From Bacteroidia bacterium (lineage in GTDB: Bacteria; Bacteroidota; Bacteroidia; Flavobacteriales_E; Vicingaceae): DNA of 39,739 nt. A model generated the notes under the pieces. The model saw only the letters and a list, made by a program, of their open reading frames with translations. It did not search any database and had not been told where the DNA came from. Positions within the stretch are counted from its first letter, which is position 1, and the number at the start of each line of letters is the position of its first letter. The position numbers were made by a program, and so were the translations under genes. This document shows positions 15,737 through 25,042 of this stretch, piece after piece. Location of the stretch: the NCBI GenBank assembly GCA_030426475.1, contig JAUHYR010000017.1, forward strand, positions 1-39,739, written 5' to 3'.

Positions 15737-18198
15737 TGGCAAAAAATAAACTTAAAAAGCCGTCATTTAAAAAGTGGATACTTCTACTTTGGGCAGTGTT
15801 TGTGCTACCTTTTGTTGGTCTGTTGGTGATTATGATGTTTGCTGCTTATGGTTGGCTAGGCATTTTTTCTCCTTTACCTTCATTGGAGGAATTAGAAAAT
15901 CCAAAAAGTAATTTAGCCTCTGAAATTATTACTGATGATGGAGTAGTTATTGGTAAGTATTTTAAAGAAAATAGAGTAAATGTAAACTACGAAGACCTTT
16001 CGCCTTATTTAGTCGATGCTTTGATTGCGACAGAAGATGAGCGATACAGAGAACACTCAGGAATAGACTTTAGAGGATTAATGAGGGCAGTATTAAATTT
16101 TGGTAGTGCAGGGGGAGCGAGTACTATTACTCAGCAATTGGCTAAAATGATGTTTAATGAGCCTGCTCAAAACAAAGTTCAAAGAGTTAAACAAAAACTT
16201 CAAGAGTGGATAATTGCAGCTCAGCTGGAAAGAAGATATACCAAAGATGAGATAATTACCATGTATCTCAATAAATTTGATTTTATTAATAATGCTGTAG
16301 GTATAAAAACGGCAGCAAATGTATATTTCAATACTGAGCCTTCTGACTTAAATATTCAACAATCTGCTATGCTGGTAGGAATGGCTAAAAATCCGGCATT
16401 GTTTAATCCTATTCGAAGAGAAGATACTGTAATTTACAGAAGAAATGTGGTGTTCTATCAAATGAAAAGAAATAACTTAATTTCTCAAGAACTTTACGAT
16501 TCTTTAAAAACTTTACCTCTTGAATTAGACTATAAAGTGGTTGACCACAAAGAGGGTATTGCGCCATATTTTAGAGAAATATTAAGAACAAAAGTTACCG
16601 AAATTTTTGAAGAAAAAGATGCAAACGGAAACTATAAATACACCAAAGCTGACGGCACACCTTACAATATATACAAAGACGGACTAAAGATTTATACCAC
16701 CATTAATTTTAAAATGCAGCAATATGCAGAATGGGCGGTATCTGAGCATTTAGGAACGGAATTGCAAAACGATTTATTTAGAGATTTTTCAAGGCGGTCA
16801 GAAAGAAATAAGGCTAAAATTCCGTTTGACTGGCGATTAAACGAAAAGCAGATTGAAGAAATTTACGATAGAGCCATTAAAGGCACAAGGCGTTATGACG
16901 TGTTAGTTGGTAAAGAATGTTTCAATTGTGGAAGGAGAGGAGAAATGATTAAAAAAGTAGGTGATAAATATGTTTGTCAGGCAGAAGATTGTGGGGAGTC
17001 TAGGCATGCTACACCAAAAGATTCTATTCCTATCATTTTTAATACACCGCAAAAGACAAGAGTATTTACCTGGAAAGGAGAAGTAGATACTTTGATGTCT
17101 CCATTAGATTCTATAAAGTATTACAAAAGCTTTTTACAAGCCGGTATGATGAGCATGGAGCCACACACAGGTTATATAAGAGCATGGGTGGGAGGTATAA
17201 ATTTTAAACACTTTGCTTACGACCATGTTTACCAATCCAAACGACAAGTTGGTTCAACTTTTAAACCATTTGTTTATGCATTAGCCATTCAAAACGGGAT
17301 GTCTCCGTGTATGGAAGTTCCTAACCAACAAATTACATTTAAGAAAGGAACTTTTGGCTTGTTAAAAGATTGGACACCCAAAAACTCAGATGGAAAATAT
17401 GGTTGCATGGTGAGTTTGAAATATGGTTTGGCAAACTCAATGAACACAGTTACCGCATGGGTGATGAAGCAGTATGGTCCACAAGCTGTGGTTGACCAAG
17501 CTAAGTTGATGGGAATAAAAAGTAATCTACCCGCAACGCCTTCCTTGTGCTTAGGAGTAGCTGATTTAAGTGTGTATGAAATGGTAGGCGCTAATGCTGT
17601 TTTTGCCAATAAAGGAGTTTATATTGAACCCACATTCATTACTAAAATAGAAGATAAAAACGGTAATTTAATTGTTGACATTCAGCCTGAAATTCATGAA
17701 GCGATGAGCGAAGAAACAGCTTATGTAATGCTTGATTTAATGAAAGGTGTGGTTGAAGGAGAATACAATAAATGTATTGGCGATATGAATGGTGGAAAAG
17801 GCTATACAGTTGGTACAGGGATGAGAATTAGAGGAGCAAAAACTGAAGCCAGACCTTATGCAGGTCATAAATATCCGATTGCGGGAAAAACAGGAACTAC
17901 TCAAAATAATTCGGATGGTTGGTTTATGGGAATAACTCCTGAGTTAGTAACCGGAGTTTGGGTAGGAGCAGAAGACAGAGGCGTTCGATTCGGTAGCACA
18001 TTTTATGGACAAGGGGCAAACACCGGTTTACCAATTTGGGGCTATTATATGCATAAAGTTCATGATGATTCTAAACTAAAATACTCTCAGGAAGATTTTG
18101 AAAAACCAGTAAATAAATTAAACATTGAATTGGATTGTAAGAAATACAAAGAAATGCAAAACCTTACCAATCCTAATTTTGATGAAGATTTTAATTGA
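15736..18198 (+). CDS. Penicillin-binding protein 1A (bifunctional GT51 transglycosylase/transpeptidase)
   Basis: The 820-residue class A PBP polymerises and cross-links peptidoglycan. A single N-terminal helix (about residues 15-40) anchors it. The GT51 domain has EDERYREHSG (catalytic E100) and STITQQLAKMMF. The transpeptidase has SxxK in GSTFKP (S507-K510), SxN at S568-N570 and KTG in GKTGTTQNNSDGW (K718-G720). Odd feature: between the two domains, near residues 395-419, four cysteines (C395, C398, C414, C419) are spaced like a zinc ribbon, CFNCGRRGEM then YVCQAEDCG. That is unexpected in a periplasmic enzyme. The start overlaps the gldH stop. Confidence 0.95.
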   Translation: MAKNKLKKPSFKKWILLLWAVFVLPFVGLLVIMMFAAYGWLGIFSPLPSLEELENPKSNLASEIITDDGVVIGKYFKENRVNVNYEDLSPYLVDALIATEDERYREHSGIDFRGLMRAVLNFGSAGGASTITQQLAKMMFNEPAQNKVQRVKQKLQEWIIAAQLERRYTKDEIITMYLNKFDFINNAVGIKTAANVYFNTEPSDLNIQQSAMLVGMAKNPALFNPIRREDTVIYRRNVVFYQMKRNNLISQELYDSLKTLPLELDYKVVDHKEGIAPYFREILRTKVTEIFEEKDANGNYKYTKADGTPYNIYKDGLKIYTTINFKMQQYAEWAVSEHLGTELQNDLFRDFSRRSERNKAKIPFDWRLNEKQIEEIYDRAIKGTRRYDVLVGKECFNCGRRGEMIKKVGDKYVCQAEDCGESRHATPKDSIPIIFNTPQKTRVFTWKGEVDTLMSPLDSIKYYKSFLQAGMMSMEPHTGYIRAWVGGINFKHFAYDHVYQSKRQVGSTFKPFVYALAIQNGMSPCMEVPNQQITFKKGTFGLLKDWTPKNSDGKYGCMVSLKYGLANSMNTVTAWVMKQYGPQAVVDQAKLMGIKSNLPATPSLCLGVADLSVYEMVGANAVFANKGVYIEPTFITKIEDKNGNLIVDIQPEIHEAMSEETAYVMLDLMKGVVEGEYNKCIGDMNGGKGYTVGTGMRIRGAKTEARPYAGHKYPIAGKTGTTQNNSDGWFMGITPELVTGVWVGAEDRGVRFGSTFYGQGANTGLPIWGYYMHKVHDDSKLKYSQEDFEKPVNKLNIELDCKKYKEMQNLTNPNFDEDFN

Positions 18199-18204
18199 TG
18201 AACC

Positions 18205-18903
18205 ATGAATAAAATTGTTGCCAACGCAGAAGAAGCCACTAAAGACATTAAAGATGGAATGACACTTATGTTAGGTGGTTTTGGTTTATGCGGAATACCT
18301 GAAAACTGTATTTCTCAATTAGTGAAAATGGGAGTTAAGGATTTAACTTGTATATCAAATAATGCCGGTGTGGATGATTTTGGATTAGGACTTTTACTTC
18401 AAAAAAAGCAAATCAAAAAAATGATTTCATCTTATGTTGGCGAAAATGATGAGTTTGAAAGACAAATGTTAAGTGGGGAGTTAGACGTTGAATTAATTCC
18501 ACAGGGAACATTAGCAGAAAGATGCCGTGCGGCAGGAGCCGGGATTCCTGCTTTTTTTACTCCTGCAGGCTACGGAACTGAAGTAGCTGAAGGTAAAGAA
18601 GTAAGAGAATTTAATGGAAAACCTCATATTCTGGAACATGCTTTTGAAGCTGACTTTGCTATTGTAAAAGCATGGAAGGGCGACAGAAACGGAAATTTAA
18701 TTTACAAAGGAACTGCTAGAAATTTTAATCCAATGATGGCAATGGCGGGAAAAATTACCATTGCTGAGGTGGAAGAATTGGTTGAGCCTGGAGAATTAGA
18801 CCCTAATTTTATTCACACTCCAGGAATTTTTGTACAACGTATTTTCCAAGGAGTGAATTACGAAAAACGTATTGAGCAACGAACAGTTCGTCAAAAAGAG
18901 TAA
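18205..18903 (+). CDS. scoA: 3-oxoacid CoA-transferase subunit A
   Basis: The A subunit of succinyl-CoA:3-ketoacid (or acetoacetate) CoA-transferase moves CoA between organic acids, linking ketone-body or fatty-acid breakdown to the TCA cycle. The 232-residue protein shows [29 protein letters not shown], a conserved [17 protein letters not shown] and [20 protein letters not shown]. It matches ScoA/AtoD along its whole length. The B subunit that holds the catalytic glutamate is not next to it as usual but 1.8 kb downstream, beyond a membrane-protein gene whose start overlaps the scoA stop by one base (TAATG). Confidence 0.95.
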   Translation: MNKIVANAEEATKDIKDGMTLMLGGFGLCGIPENCISQLVKMGVKDLTCISNNAGVDDFGLGLLLQKKQIKKMISSYVGENDEFERQMLSGELDVELIPQGTLAERCRAAGAGIPAFFTPAGYGTEVAEGKEVREFNGKPHILEHAFEADFAIVKAWKGDRNGNLIYKGTARNFNPMMAMAGKITIAEVEELVEPGELDPNFIHTPGIFVQRIFQGVNYEKRIEQRTVRQKE

Positions 18904-20693
18904 TGACAAGATTTGAAAAATCTATTTACTTTTTTTTAGCTGCTTTAGTATGGGTATATGTTTTATTTAGAATAATATATATACCTGCATTAAATGATGA
19001 AATATTCACCTTTTTTCATTATTTGCTTCCTGGCGAGTTTATGCCCTTTCAATCAGTTCCGGATGCAAACAATCACTTTTTAAATACATTTCTTGGATAT
19101 GTAACTTACAAGCTTTTAGGGGTAAACATATACTACTTTAGAGCAATTAATATAATAGCCTTATTAGTTTATCTTTATTTTACCTATAAGTTAGCTTTGC
19201 TTGAAAACAATTTGTTTGGGCGATGGGCAATTATAGTATTTTGTTTGTTTACTCATACTATTATAGAATGGTTTGGTTATTACAGAGGATATGGTTTGAT
19301 GTTTTCATTTTTTCTTGCATCAATTTATTTTTTGGTATTGTATTTTAAGAAGAGAGAGTTTAATTATTACTGGAAACTTAACATTTTTCTTTTACTGGCA
19401 TTGCTATCTAATATGTCTGTAATAAGCTATGTGGGGATTTGCGTTGCATTAACAACCATATATACGGTTATTAATTTTCGTACAAGGAAAAACTTGATGG
19501 TTATGAGTTTCTTTCTAATACTATGGACAGCTGCTTTTGTTTTTTATGCAAAGTATTTTTTTTATTTAAGTAGTCATGGAAGTTTATATTTAGGAGAAAC
19601 TTCAGGGTTTTTCTCAGGTACTTTGGCAAACTTATCTCTGTGGATTTTTCCGGTTAGTGTTTATAAAATATTCTGGGCATTAATTTCCGGCTTAATCGGT
19701 TTATTATTTATCATATTATTTATTCATATAATTAAAAAGAGAACAATTTTCCTTCAAGAAAATGTAGTGGGTTTGGTAATGGTTTTAACTATTTTGAGCT
19801 ATTATGTTTTAAATAAGTTATTTGGCTCTTTATTTCCTGTTAATAGAACAGCCGAGCATGTATTGGTTTTACTTATTCTTAGCATTATTTATGAGGCAAG
19901 GTTTTGGAGTGGTATTTTTAAAAGAAAGTATATATATTATTTATCTGTAAGTACAGTATTTTTGATTCCTATTTTCTCATTAGCGAAGGTGATGCCTATT
20001 CAATATAGTTTAGATAATAAGTTTAGGATTAAAGAAAATTTTTATGAGATTATTGAAGAGAATTCTACAAGTCTTTCCACTATTAGTGGTCCGGATTATA
20101 CTAGGTTAAACTACGCTTGGTATAAATTTGTTAATAAAGGAAAATCAAATATTCCCCAGTCTTCTGATTACCCCTCAAAAGTTTGTGATTATATTATTTT
20201 AGATAATAGCGAATCTTTAAAAAATTATTTAGATGAATATAATATTAAAGATAGCTTCCCGAGGAATGATATGTATTTATTAGAGAGAGAACAGGTGTAC
20301 TCTAAAAGATTATATAAACCACTTTCAGTAAATCTGTTAGATGAGTTTATTGAAAATGAATATATCTCACTTGCAGATGACTGGCACATAAAGGATACAT
20401 TACCCAAAAATTTAATATTTAACTATGAGCTTAGTCTAAATTTACTTGATGGTGTAACAGGAAGCTGGATTGTAATTACCATGTATGATGAGATGGATAA
20501 TGTGCTAAAATATGAAGCATTACCATTAGATTATCTATTAAGGAAACAAGCTAAAAACTACTATTTAAATAATTCTATTTATATATCTGATATTTCTCCT
20601 GATACTAAAAAAGTAGTTACGTATATTTGGAATATCAAAAAAAGGAAAATAAGTATTACTGGAAGTGATATAGATATATATCAGCTTAATTAA
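18903..20693 (+). CDS. GT-C-like polytopic membrane protein inserted between scoA and scoB
   Basis: This 596-residue protein is mostly membrane helices up to about residue 365, then a soluble C-terminal region of about 230 residues. The first helix is followed by LNDEIFTFFHYLLPG (D32/E33) and ANNHFLNTFLGY. An acidic pair at the start of the first outer loop is typical of GT-C glycosyltransferases using lipid-linked sugars. RGYGLMFSFFLASIYFL follows. The exact family is not recognised, so the glycosyltransferase role is inference. It is very AT-rich: 11 G+C in the 60 bases 18961-19020, against 29 in the scoA line 18481-18540. It is packed between two subunits of one enzyme. Confidence 0.7.
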   Translation: MTRFEKSIYFFLAALVWVYVLFRIIYIPALNDEIFTFFHYLLPGEFMPFQSVPDANNHFLNTFLGYVTYKLLGVNIYYFRAINIIALLVYLYFTYKLALLENNLFGRWAIIVFCLFTHTIIEWFGYYRGYGLMFSFFLASIYFLVLYFKKREFNYYWKLNIFLLLALLSNMSVISYVGICVALTTIYTVINFRTRKNLMVMSFFLILWTAAFVFYAKYFFYLSSHGSLYLGETSGFFSGTLANLSLWIFPVSVYKIFWALISGLIGLLFIILFIHIIKKRTIFLQENVVGLVMVLTILSYYVLNKLFGSLFPVNRTAEHVLVLLILSIIYEARFWSGIFKRKYIYYLSVSTVFLIPIFSLAKVMPIQYSLDNKFRIKENFYEIIEENSTSLSTISGPDYTRLNYAWYKFVNKGKSNIPQSSDYPSKVCDYIILDNSESLKNYLDEYNIKDSFPRNDMYLLEREQVYSKRLYKPLSVNLLDEFIENEYISLADDWHIKDTLPKNLIFNYELSLNLLDGVTGSWIVITMYDEMDNVLKYEALPLDYLLRKQAKNYYLNNSIYISDISPDTKKVVTYIWNIKKRKISITGSDIDIYQLN

Positions 20694-20704
20694 AACCAAA
20701 AACT

Positions 20705-21367
20705 ATGGCACTAGATAAAAACGGAATAGCAAAGCGTATAGCACAAGAATTGCAAGATGGTTGGTATGTTAATTTAGGTATTGGAATACCTACCTTAGTT
20801 GCTAACTATATTCCAAATGATATTGAAGTAGAATTTCAATCTGAAAATGGTATTTTGGGTATGGGAGCTTTTCCTTATGAGGGAGAAGAGGATGCGGACT
20901 TAATTAATGCAGGTAAACAAACGGTAACTTTAGTTCCGGGAGCAGCATTGTTTGATTCTGCTACAAGTTTTGCAATGATTAGAGGTAGACATGTTCAGTT
21001 GACTGTGCTTGGAGCTATGGAAGTTGCAGATAATGGAGATATAGCTAACTGGAAAATTCCCGGAAGGATGGTGAAAGGTATGGGAGGTGCAATGGATTTA
21101 GTGGCTTCGGCAGAAAACATTATAGTTGCCATGCAGCATACCAATAAAAAGGGAGAATCAAAGCTTTTAAAAAAATGTACCTTACCATTAACCGGAGTAG
21201 GTTGTGTGAAGAAAATAGTTACTGATTTAGCTGTATTAGAAGTTACCCCTAATGATGGATTTAAACTATTAGAAAGAGCGCCTGGAGTATCGGTAGAAGA
21301 AATAGTTTCGAAAACTGAAGGAAGATTAATTGTTGATGGAGACGTTCCTGAAATGAAAATAGATTAG
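20705..21367 (+). CDS. scoB: 3-oxoacid CoA-transferase subunit B
   Basis: The B subunit carries the glutamate that forms the acyl-CoA-thioester intermediate, seen in FQSENGILGMG (E47). The N-terminal LGIGIPTLVANYIP and the later MIRGRHVQLTVLGAMEV and IPGRMVKGMGGAMDLV are standard for ScoB/AtoA. The 220-residue length is normal. It must pair with ScoA to be active, and its gene starts 11 bases after the intervening membrane-protein gene. It converges on the AsmA-like gene with only 7 bases between stops. Confidence 0.95.
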   Translation: MALDKNGIAKRIAQELQDGWYVNLGIGIPTLVANYIPNDIEVEFQSENGILGMGAFPYEGEEDADLINAGKQTVTLVPGAALFDSATSFAMIRGRHVQLTVLGAMEVADNGDIANWKIPGRMVKGMGGAMDLVASAENIIVAMQHTNKKGESKLLKKCTLPLTGVGCVKKIVTDLAVLEVTPNDGFKLLERAPGVSVEEIVSKTEGRLIVDGDVPEMKID

Positions 21368-21374
21368 TAGTTAA

Positions 21375-23999
21375 TTATTTCTCAAATTCTTCATCATTTT
21401 CTTCGGTTATTTTCTCAAAGAATTTACCGATTTTAGTTTTGGGTTCTTTTTTCTTTTTCTCTTCTGTAGTGGTAGATTTTTTTTCTTCATCATTACCTAA
21501 GTCCAACTGAACAGGTTTTTCTTTATTCTCATTAGATGGAGAAGTGACACTAGTATCATTTTTATAAAGATTAAATTCTTCCTTTAAAATACCCTTAAGC
21601 GTTTGCTTTTCTTTTTGCATATCATCTTGCCACTTTTCTCGTACTGCTTTTTTGTCGTAAGTGACCTTATAGTCATCAACGGTTCCATACATTCTTAAAA
21701 ATAATCTTGTGCCGCCTGTTGGTTCTTCCACTGCAAACTCTTCGTTTTCTTTTTTAGCCTTCTTTGCTTTTTTACCTAAAATGTCTCTCATTAATAAATT
21801 AAAGTGATAATCTATTTCATTATTAAATGAATGAATTCCGGATAAAGAAAGGTCAAGAGCGGATGATTGAATTTCCATGTCTGGAATATATACTTTTCTG
21901 TTTTTTACTTGAATGTTATTTGATAGCTTACTGAACTTAATATTCATCAAATCATCTAATTCAATGTATTTAGAAAGTGATGAAAGCGTTTGATAGTTAA
22001 TAAGCTGCCCATTTTCTATTAGCACATCTGCATTAACATAAAGTTTATTTAAGTTAATATTTAGGTGATGATCTAAAACACAAACTACTGTGGCATCAAC
22101 AAAGCCCTTACCTTTAATATTCTTGTCCAATATTTCAGTTTGAGAAAAATTATTAAACTCATAAAAAAGTTGCTGTACATCAATATTTGATAGCTTGCAA
22201 TTACTTGAAAGAAGTAATTCATCTTCTGTTTGTTCTATAACTATATCTCCTGATATTTCTCCCTTTTGACTTTTTAAATAAATGTTGTCAGCAGTAATTA
22301 CAGCATCTTTTAATTTAAGGTTTGCTTTAATATCCTGAGAGGAAAATTTTCCAAACTTCAATTCTTTAATATTAGCGTTTACAGATAAAATAAGACTGTC
22401 GGGAATATTAAATTTTAAGTCAGCAGAAGAGGAGCTGGTTTCTGATAAAAAGTTCTGTAAATCAAAATAGTTAGATGATAATGAAAGTTGAATATTGGGG
22501 ACTACATTATCAAATAACAAATATGAAAAGATGTACTGAGCATTACCGCTAACAGAGATGTCAGTTAAATCATACTTTGCCTTAAACTGCTTAATTTCTA
22601 AATTTCTGTTATTACTCATTACAGAAAATGCAATGCTATCAATTGAGTAAGGACTGGTAGCATATTTAATTCTTCCGTCAGTTACCGTTACTTCCCCACT
22701 TATAATAGAAGATTTAAATGTGCCGGCATTAATTTCACTAAAAGAAGGAAACTTGTTTTCAAAGTGTATATTAAACAGCGTGTTACCCTCAATGAAATCA
22801 ATACTATCAGGCTCTAACAATTGGTATATATAATTGAGGTTAAAGTTTCCCTTTAAATCTAGATTAAAGTCAGGTTTTTCAAAGTTTTTCAAAGTGCCCT
22901 TTCCTTCAAAAGTGCCGTCTTCAATTTTTAGGTTAAATTGATGGATAATGAGTTCAGATGTTTTTAATGTGTTTTTAGTGCCATTTGTATAATTACCATT
23001 GAAATAAAGATTGTTCAATACAACATTATTTCTTTCTACACTGCCATTTTTAATTTCAAAATTCACATCAATATTAGGAGAAGATGTATGTGAAAGATTT
23101 CCTTTTACCGTTCCGTTTATGGTTAACTCTCCGTCACTTTTTATGTCTTCATATTTTTCCATGACTTTTTCAGGAAACAGCTCCAAAAGTGAGTTTATGT
23201 TTAACTCATCTCCCGAAATTTGAACATCCAATTCAGTTTTTTCTTCACCACCAATAATGTTACCCGATAAATTAAGATTTAGTCCTGAAAGGTTTGCCTT
23301 TGCCTTATTTATTAGGTATTTGTTTTCTTCATTGTTTACTAATAAAACAGCTTCAATACTCAAATTTTGGTCAGCTATTAGTCGTTCTTCTTTGTTTTTA
23401 TATTCATGAATGTAAACGTTAAAAGTAGTTTCTAAATCATAGATTTTTTCTGAAAAATTACCGCTTAAGTTTAACTCTTCGATATCCGTAGCCAAATAAG
23501 ATTGATCAAAGTAATTGGTGTAATAAAGTGTAATGTTTGATACGCCTACTTTTTCTAAAGCAATTTTTACATTGGTTTCGCTAGAATCTGATGATTGTTT
23601 CCAGACATGGTAATTATCCTTTCCTTTTTTATCAATAGCAATGTTTAAAATGCCGGTTTCAATTTCAACTTCTTCAATGGTGTAATTACCGGTAATAATG
23701 TCAATTAAATTAAATTTAATGAAAATGTTTTCTGCTTTTAGGAGCGTATTTTTTTCTTGATTATCCGTTGCTTCGAGAACTTCAACACCTGTGAAGCTAA
23801 AGCTGGCATGAGGGAATTTTTTAATGAAGGAAAAGTTAGTTTTTTCTACATTAATTTGAGTTTCAATTTTTTCATTAATGGCATTCACTAAATATCTTTC
23901 TATGTCTTCTTCATAGAGATATGCCAGCAAACCTAAAATTGAAATAAACAATAAAATTATTCCGAAAGAGTAAGCAATTATTTTAAAAAATCTTTTCAT
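21375..23999 (-). CDS. AsmA-like envelope protein
   Basis: The 874-residue protein has one N-terminal membrane helix (KIIAYSFGIILLFISILGLL) and a very long, repetitive beta-rich body with many Asn, Ser and Lys residues, consistent with AsmA/TamB-like proteins. Related proteins span the periplasm as long grooves that move phospholipids toward the outer membrane. Segments such as IEEVEIETGILNIAIDKKG and the recurring pattern of short alternating strands support this. The C-terminus is highly charged (Lys/Glu runs) after about residue 760. Its gene follows the pseudouridine synthase gene by 33 bases. Substrate and partners are unknown. Confidence 0.82.
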   Translation of the reverse strand: MKRFFKIIAYSFGIILLFISILGLLAYLYEEDIERYLVNAINEKIETQINVEKTNFSFIKKFPHASFSFTGVEVLEATDNQEKNTLLKAENIFIKFNLIDIITGNYTIEEVEIETGILNIAIDKKGKDNYHVWKQSSDSSETNVKIALEKVGVSNITLYYTNYFDQSYLATDIEELNLSGNFSEKIYDLETTFNVYIHEYKNKEERLIADQNLSIEAVLLVNNEENKYLINKAKANLSGLNLNLSGNIIGGEEKTELDVQISGDELNINSLLELFPEKVMEKYEDIKSDGELTINGTVKGNLSHTSSPNIDVNFEIKNGSVERNNVVLNNLYFNGNYTNGTKNTLKTSELIIHQFNLKIEDGTFEGKGTLKNFEKPDFNLDLKGNFNLNYIYQLLEPDSIDFIEGNTLFNIHFENKFPSFSEINAGTFKSSIISGEVTVTDGRIKYATSPYSIDSIAFSVMSNNRNLEIKQFKAKYDLTDISVSGNAQYIFSYLLFDNVVPNIQLSLSSNYFDLQNFLSETSSSSADLKFNIPDSLILSVNANIKELKFGKFSSQDIKANLKLKDAVITADNIYLKSQKGEISGDIVIEQTEDELLLSSNCKLSNIDVQQLFYEFNNFSQTEILDKNIKGKGFVDATVVCVLDHHLNINLNKLYVNADVLIENGQLINYQTLSSLSKYIELDDLMNIKFSKLSNNIQVKNRKVYIPDMEIQSSALDLSLSGIHSFNNEIDYHFNLLMRDILGKKAKKAKKENEEFAVEEPTGGTRLFLRMYGTVDDYKVTYDKKAVREKWQDDMQKEKQTLKGILKEEFNLYKNDTSVTSPSNENKEKPVQLDLGNDEEKKSTTTEEKKKKEPKTKIGKFFEKITEENDEEFEK

Positions 24000-24032
24000 T
24001 AATTTTTCTCTTCGGATATATAAACGAAGAAA

Positions 24033-24998
24033 TTAGCTTAAAATTCTACCATACTTTTTTAATTCGGCAACTTCTTTAGGGTGTAAGAATCGCCATTTTC
24101 CTCTTGGTAAATCCTTTTTAGTTAATCCTGCAAATACAACTCTGTCAAGCTTAAGTACTTTATACCCTAATGTTTCAAATACGCCTTTTATTACGCTATT
24201 TCTTCCTACAAAAGTATTTATGCCTAATACCTTTTTACTTTCTCCGTCATTAGCATAAACGGCTTCTTCAAATTTTATAGTAGCTTCTTCAAATTTAACG
24301 CCCTTTAACAACTGATTTAAGTGCTCTTTAGTCACACTTTTATCAGTAGTTATTTTGTAAATTTTTTCTGTTTTTGAGTTAGGATTAGTTAGCTTTTTAG
24401 TTAAATCTCCGTCATTAGTCAACATTAATAAACCTGTGGCAGTTCTATCTAGTTTTCCAACCGGATAAACTCTTTCTTTACAAGCATTGGCAATTAAATG
24501 TAAAACCGTTTTTCTACCTTGCGGGTCTTCCACAGTAGATAAGTAATCTTTAGATTTATTTAGTAAAATATAAACCAACCGTTCTTGTCTTACGGCTTCT
24601 TCTCCAACCACAACTTTGTCCGTTGGGTGTATTCTTGTCCCCATTTCGGTAACGATTTTACCGTTAACTTTTACGGCTCCAATTTTAATTAATTCGTCAG
24701 CTTCTCTTCTCGAGCAAGTTCCTGCATTAGCAATAAACTTATTTAGACGAATTAAACCATCATCTTTCCCTACTTTATCTCCTGATGATTTTTTTCTGAA
24801 TTTTGGAAATGATTTTTTAAAGTTGTCCTTTTCTGAGGTCTTATCCTTTGAAAAACCAGTAGGTTTTTTGCCCTGACTTTCAGAGTCAAAATCTTTCTTT
24901 GGTCTGTTTTTTTTTGAACTAAATCTTTTGTTTTCTCCTCTTTTTTGGACGAAATTTTTTTTGCTAGTTCCTTTACTTTTGTTGTTTCTTTTTGCCAC
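24033..24998 (-). CDS. rRNA pseudouridine synthase (RsuA/RluB/RluE/RluF family)
   Basis: The enzyme isomerises a uridine in rRNA. After a Lys/Ser-rich basic extension of about 80 residues comes an S4 RNA-binding domain (LIRLNKFIANAGTCSRREAD) and then the catalytic domain with GKLDRTATGLLMLTNDG, whose Asp is the nucleophile. The total is 321 residues. The start must be GTG (24996-24998), because an in-frame TAA lies immediately upstream and no nearby ATG fits. A TAnnTTTG box 18 bases upstream on this strand supports that start. The basic tail probably strengthens ribosome binding. Which rRNA position is modified cannot be told. Confidence 0.92.
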   Translation of the reverse strand: MAKRNNKSKGTSKKNFVQKRGENKRFSSKKNRPKKDFDSESQGKKPTGFSKDKTSEKDNFKKSFPKFRKKSSGDKVGKDDGLIRLNKFIANAGTCSRREADELIKIGAVKVNGKIVTEMGTRIHPTDKVVVGEEAVRQERLVYILLNKSKDYLSTVEDPQGRKTVLHLIANACKERVYPVGKLDRTATGLLMLTNDGDLTKKLTNPNSKTEKIYKITTDKSVTKEHLNQLLKGVKFEEATIKFEEAVYANDGESKKVLGINTFVGRNSVIKGVFETLGYKVLKLDRVVFAGLTKKDLPRGKWRFLHPKEVAELKKYGRILS

Positions 24999-25015
24999 TT
25001 ATGTAAATTATTTGG

Positions 25016-25023
25016 CAAAGGTA
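25016..25023 (-). promoter_or_regulatory. Candidate -7 box for the pseudouridine synthase gene
   Basis: On the minus strand this reads TACCTTTG, a full TAnnTTTG match. It puts the start of transcription about 11 bases before the GTG codon. No -33 TTG is seen at the right distance. Confidence 0.4.
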
Positions 25024-25042
25024 GTTATTATAGTGTTAGTTG

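Noticed and set aside
24009-24030. Six-base inverted repeat TCTTCG/CGAAGA between the pseudouridine synthase and AsmA-like genes
   Set aside because: The stem is short, no T tract follows on either strand, and the genes are only 33 bases apart, so a terminator is unlikely.
24770-25018. Lysine-rich frame in another register over the pseudouridine synthase N-terminus
   Set aside because: It is a shifted reading of the basic extension of the real gene; the real frame continues into S4 and catalytic domains.
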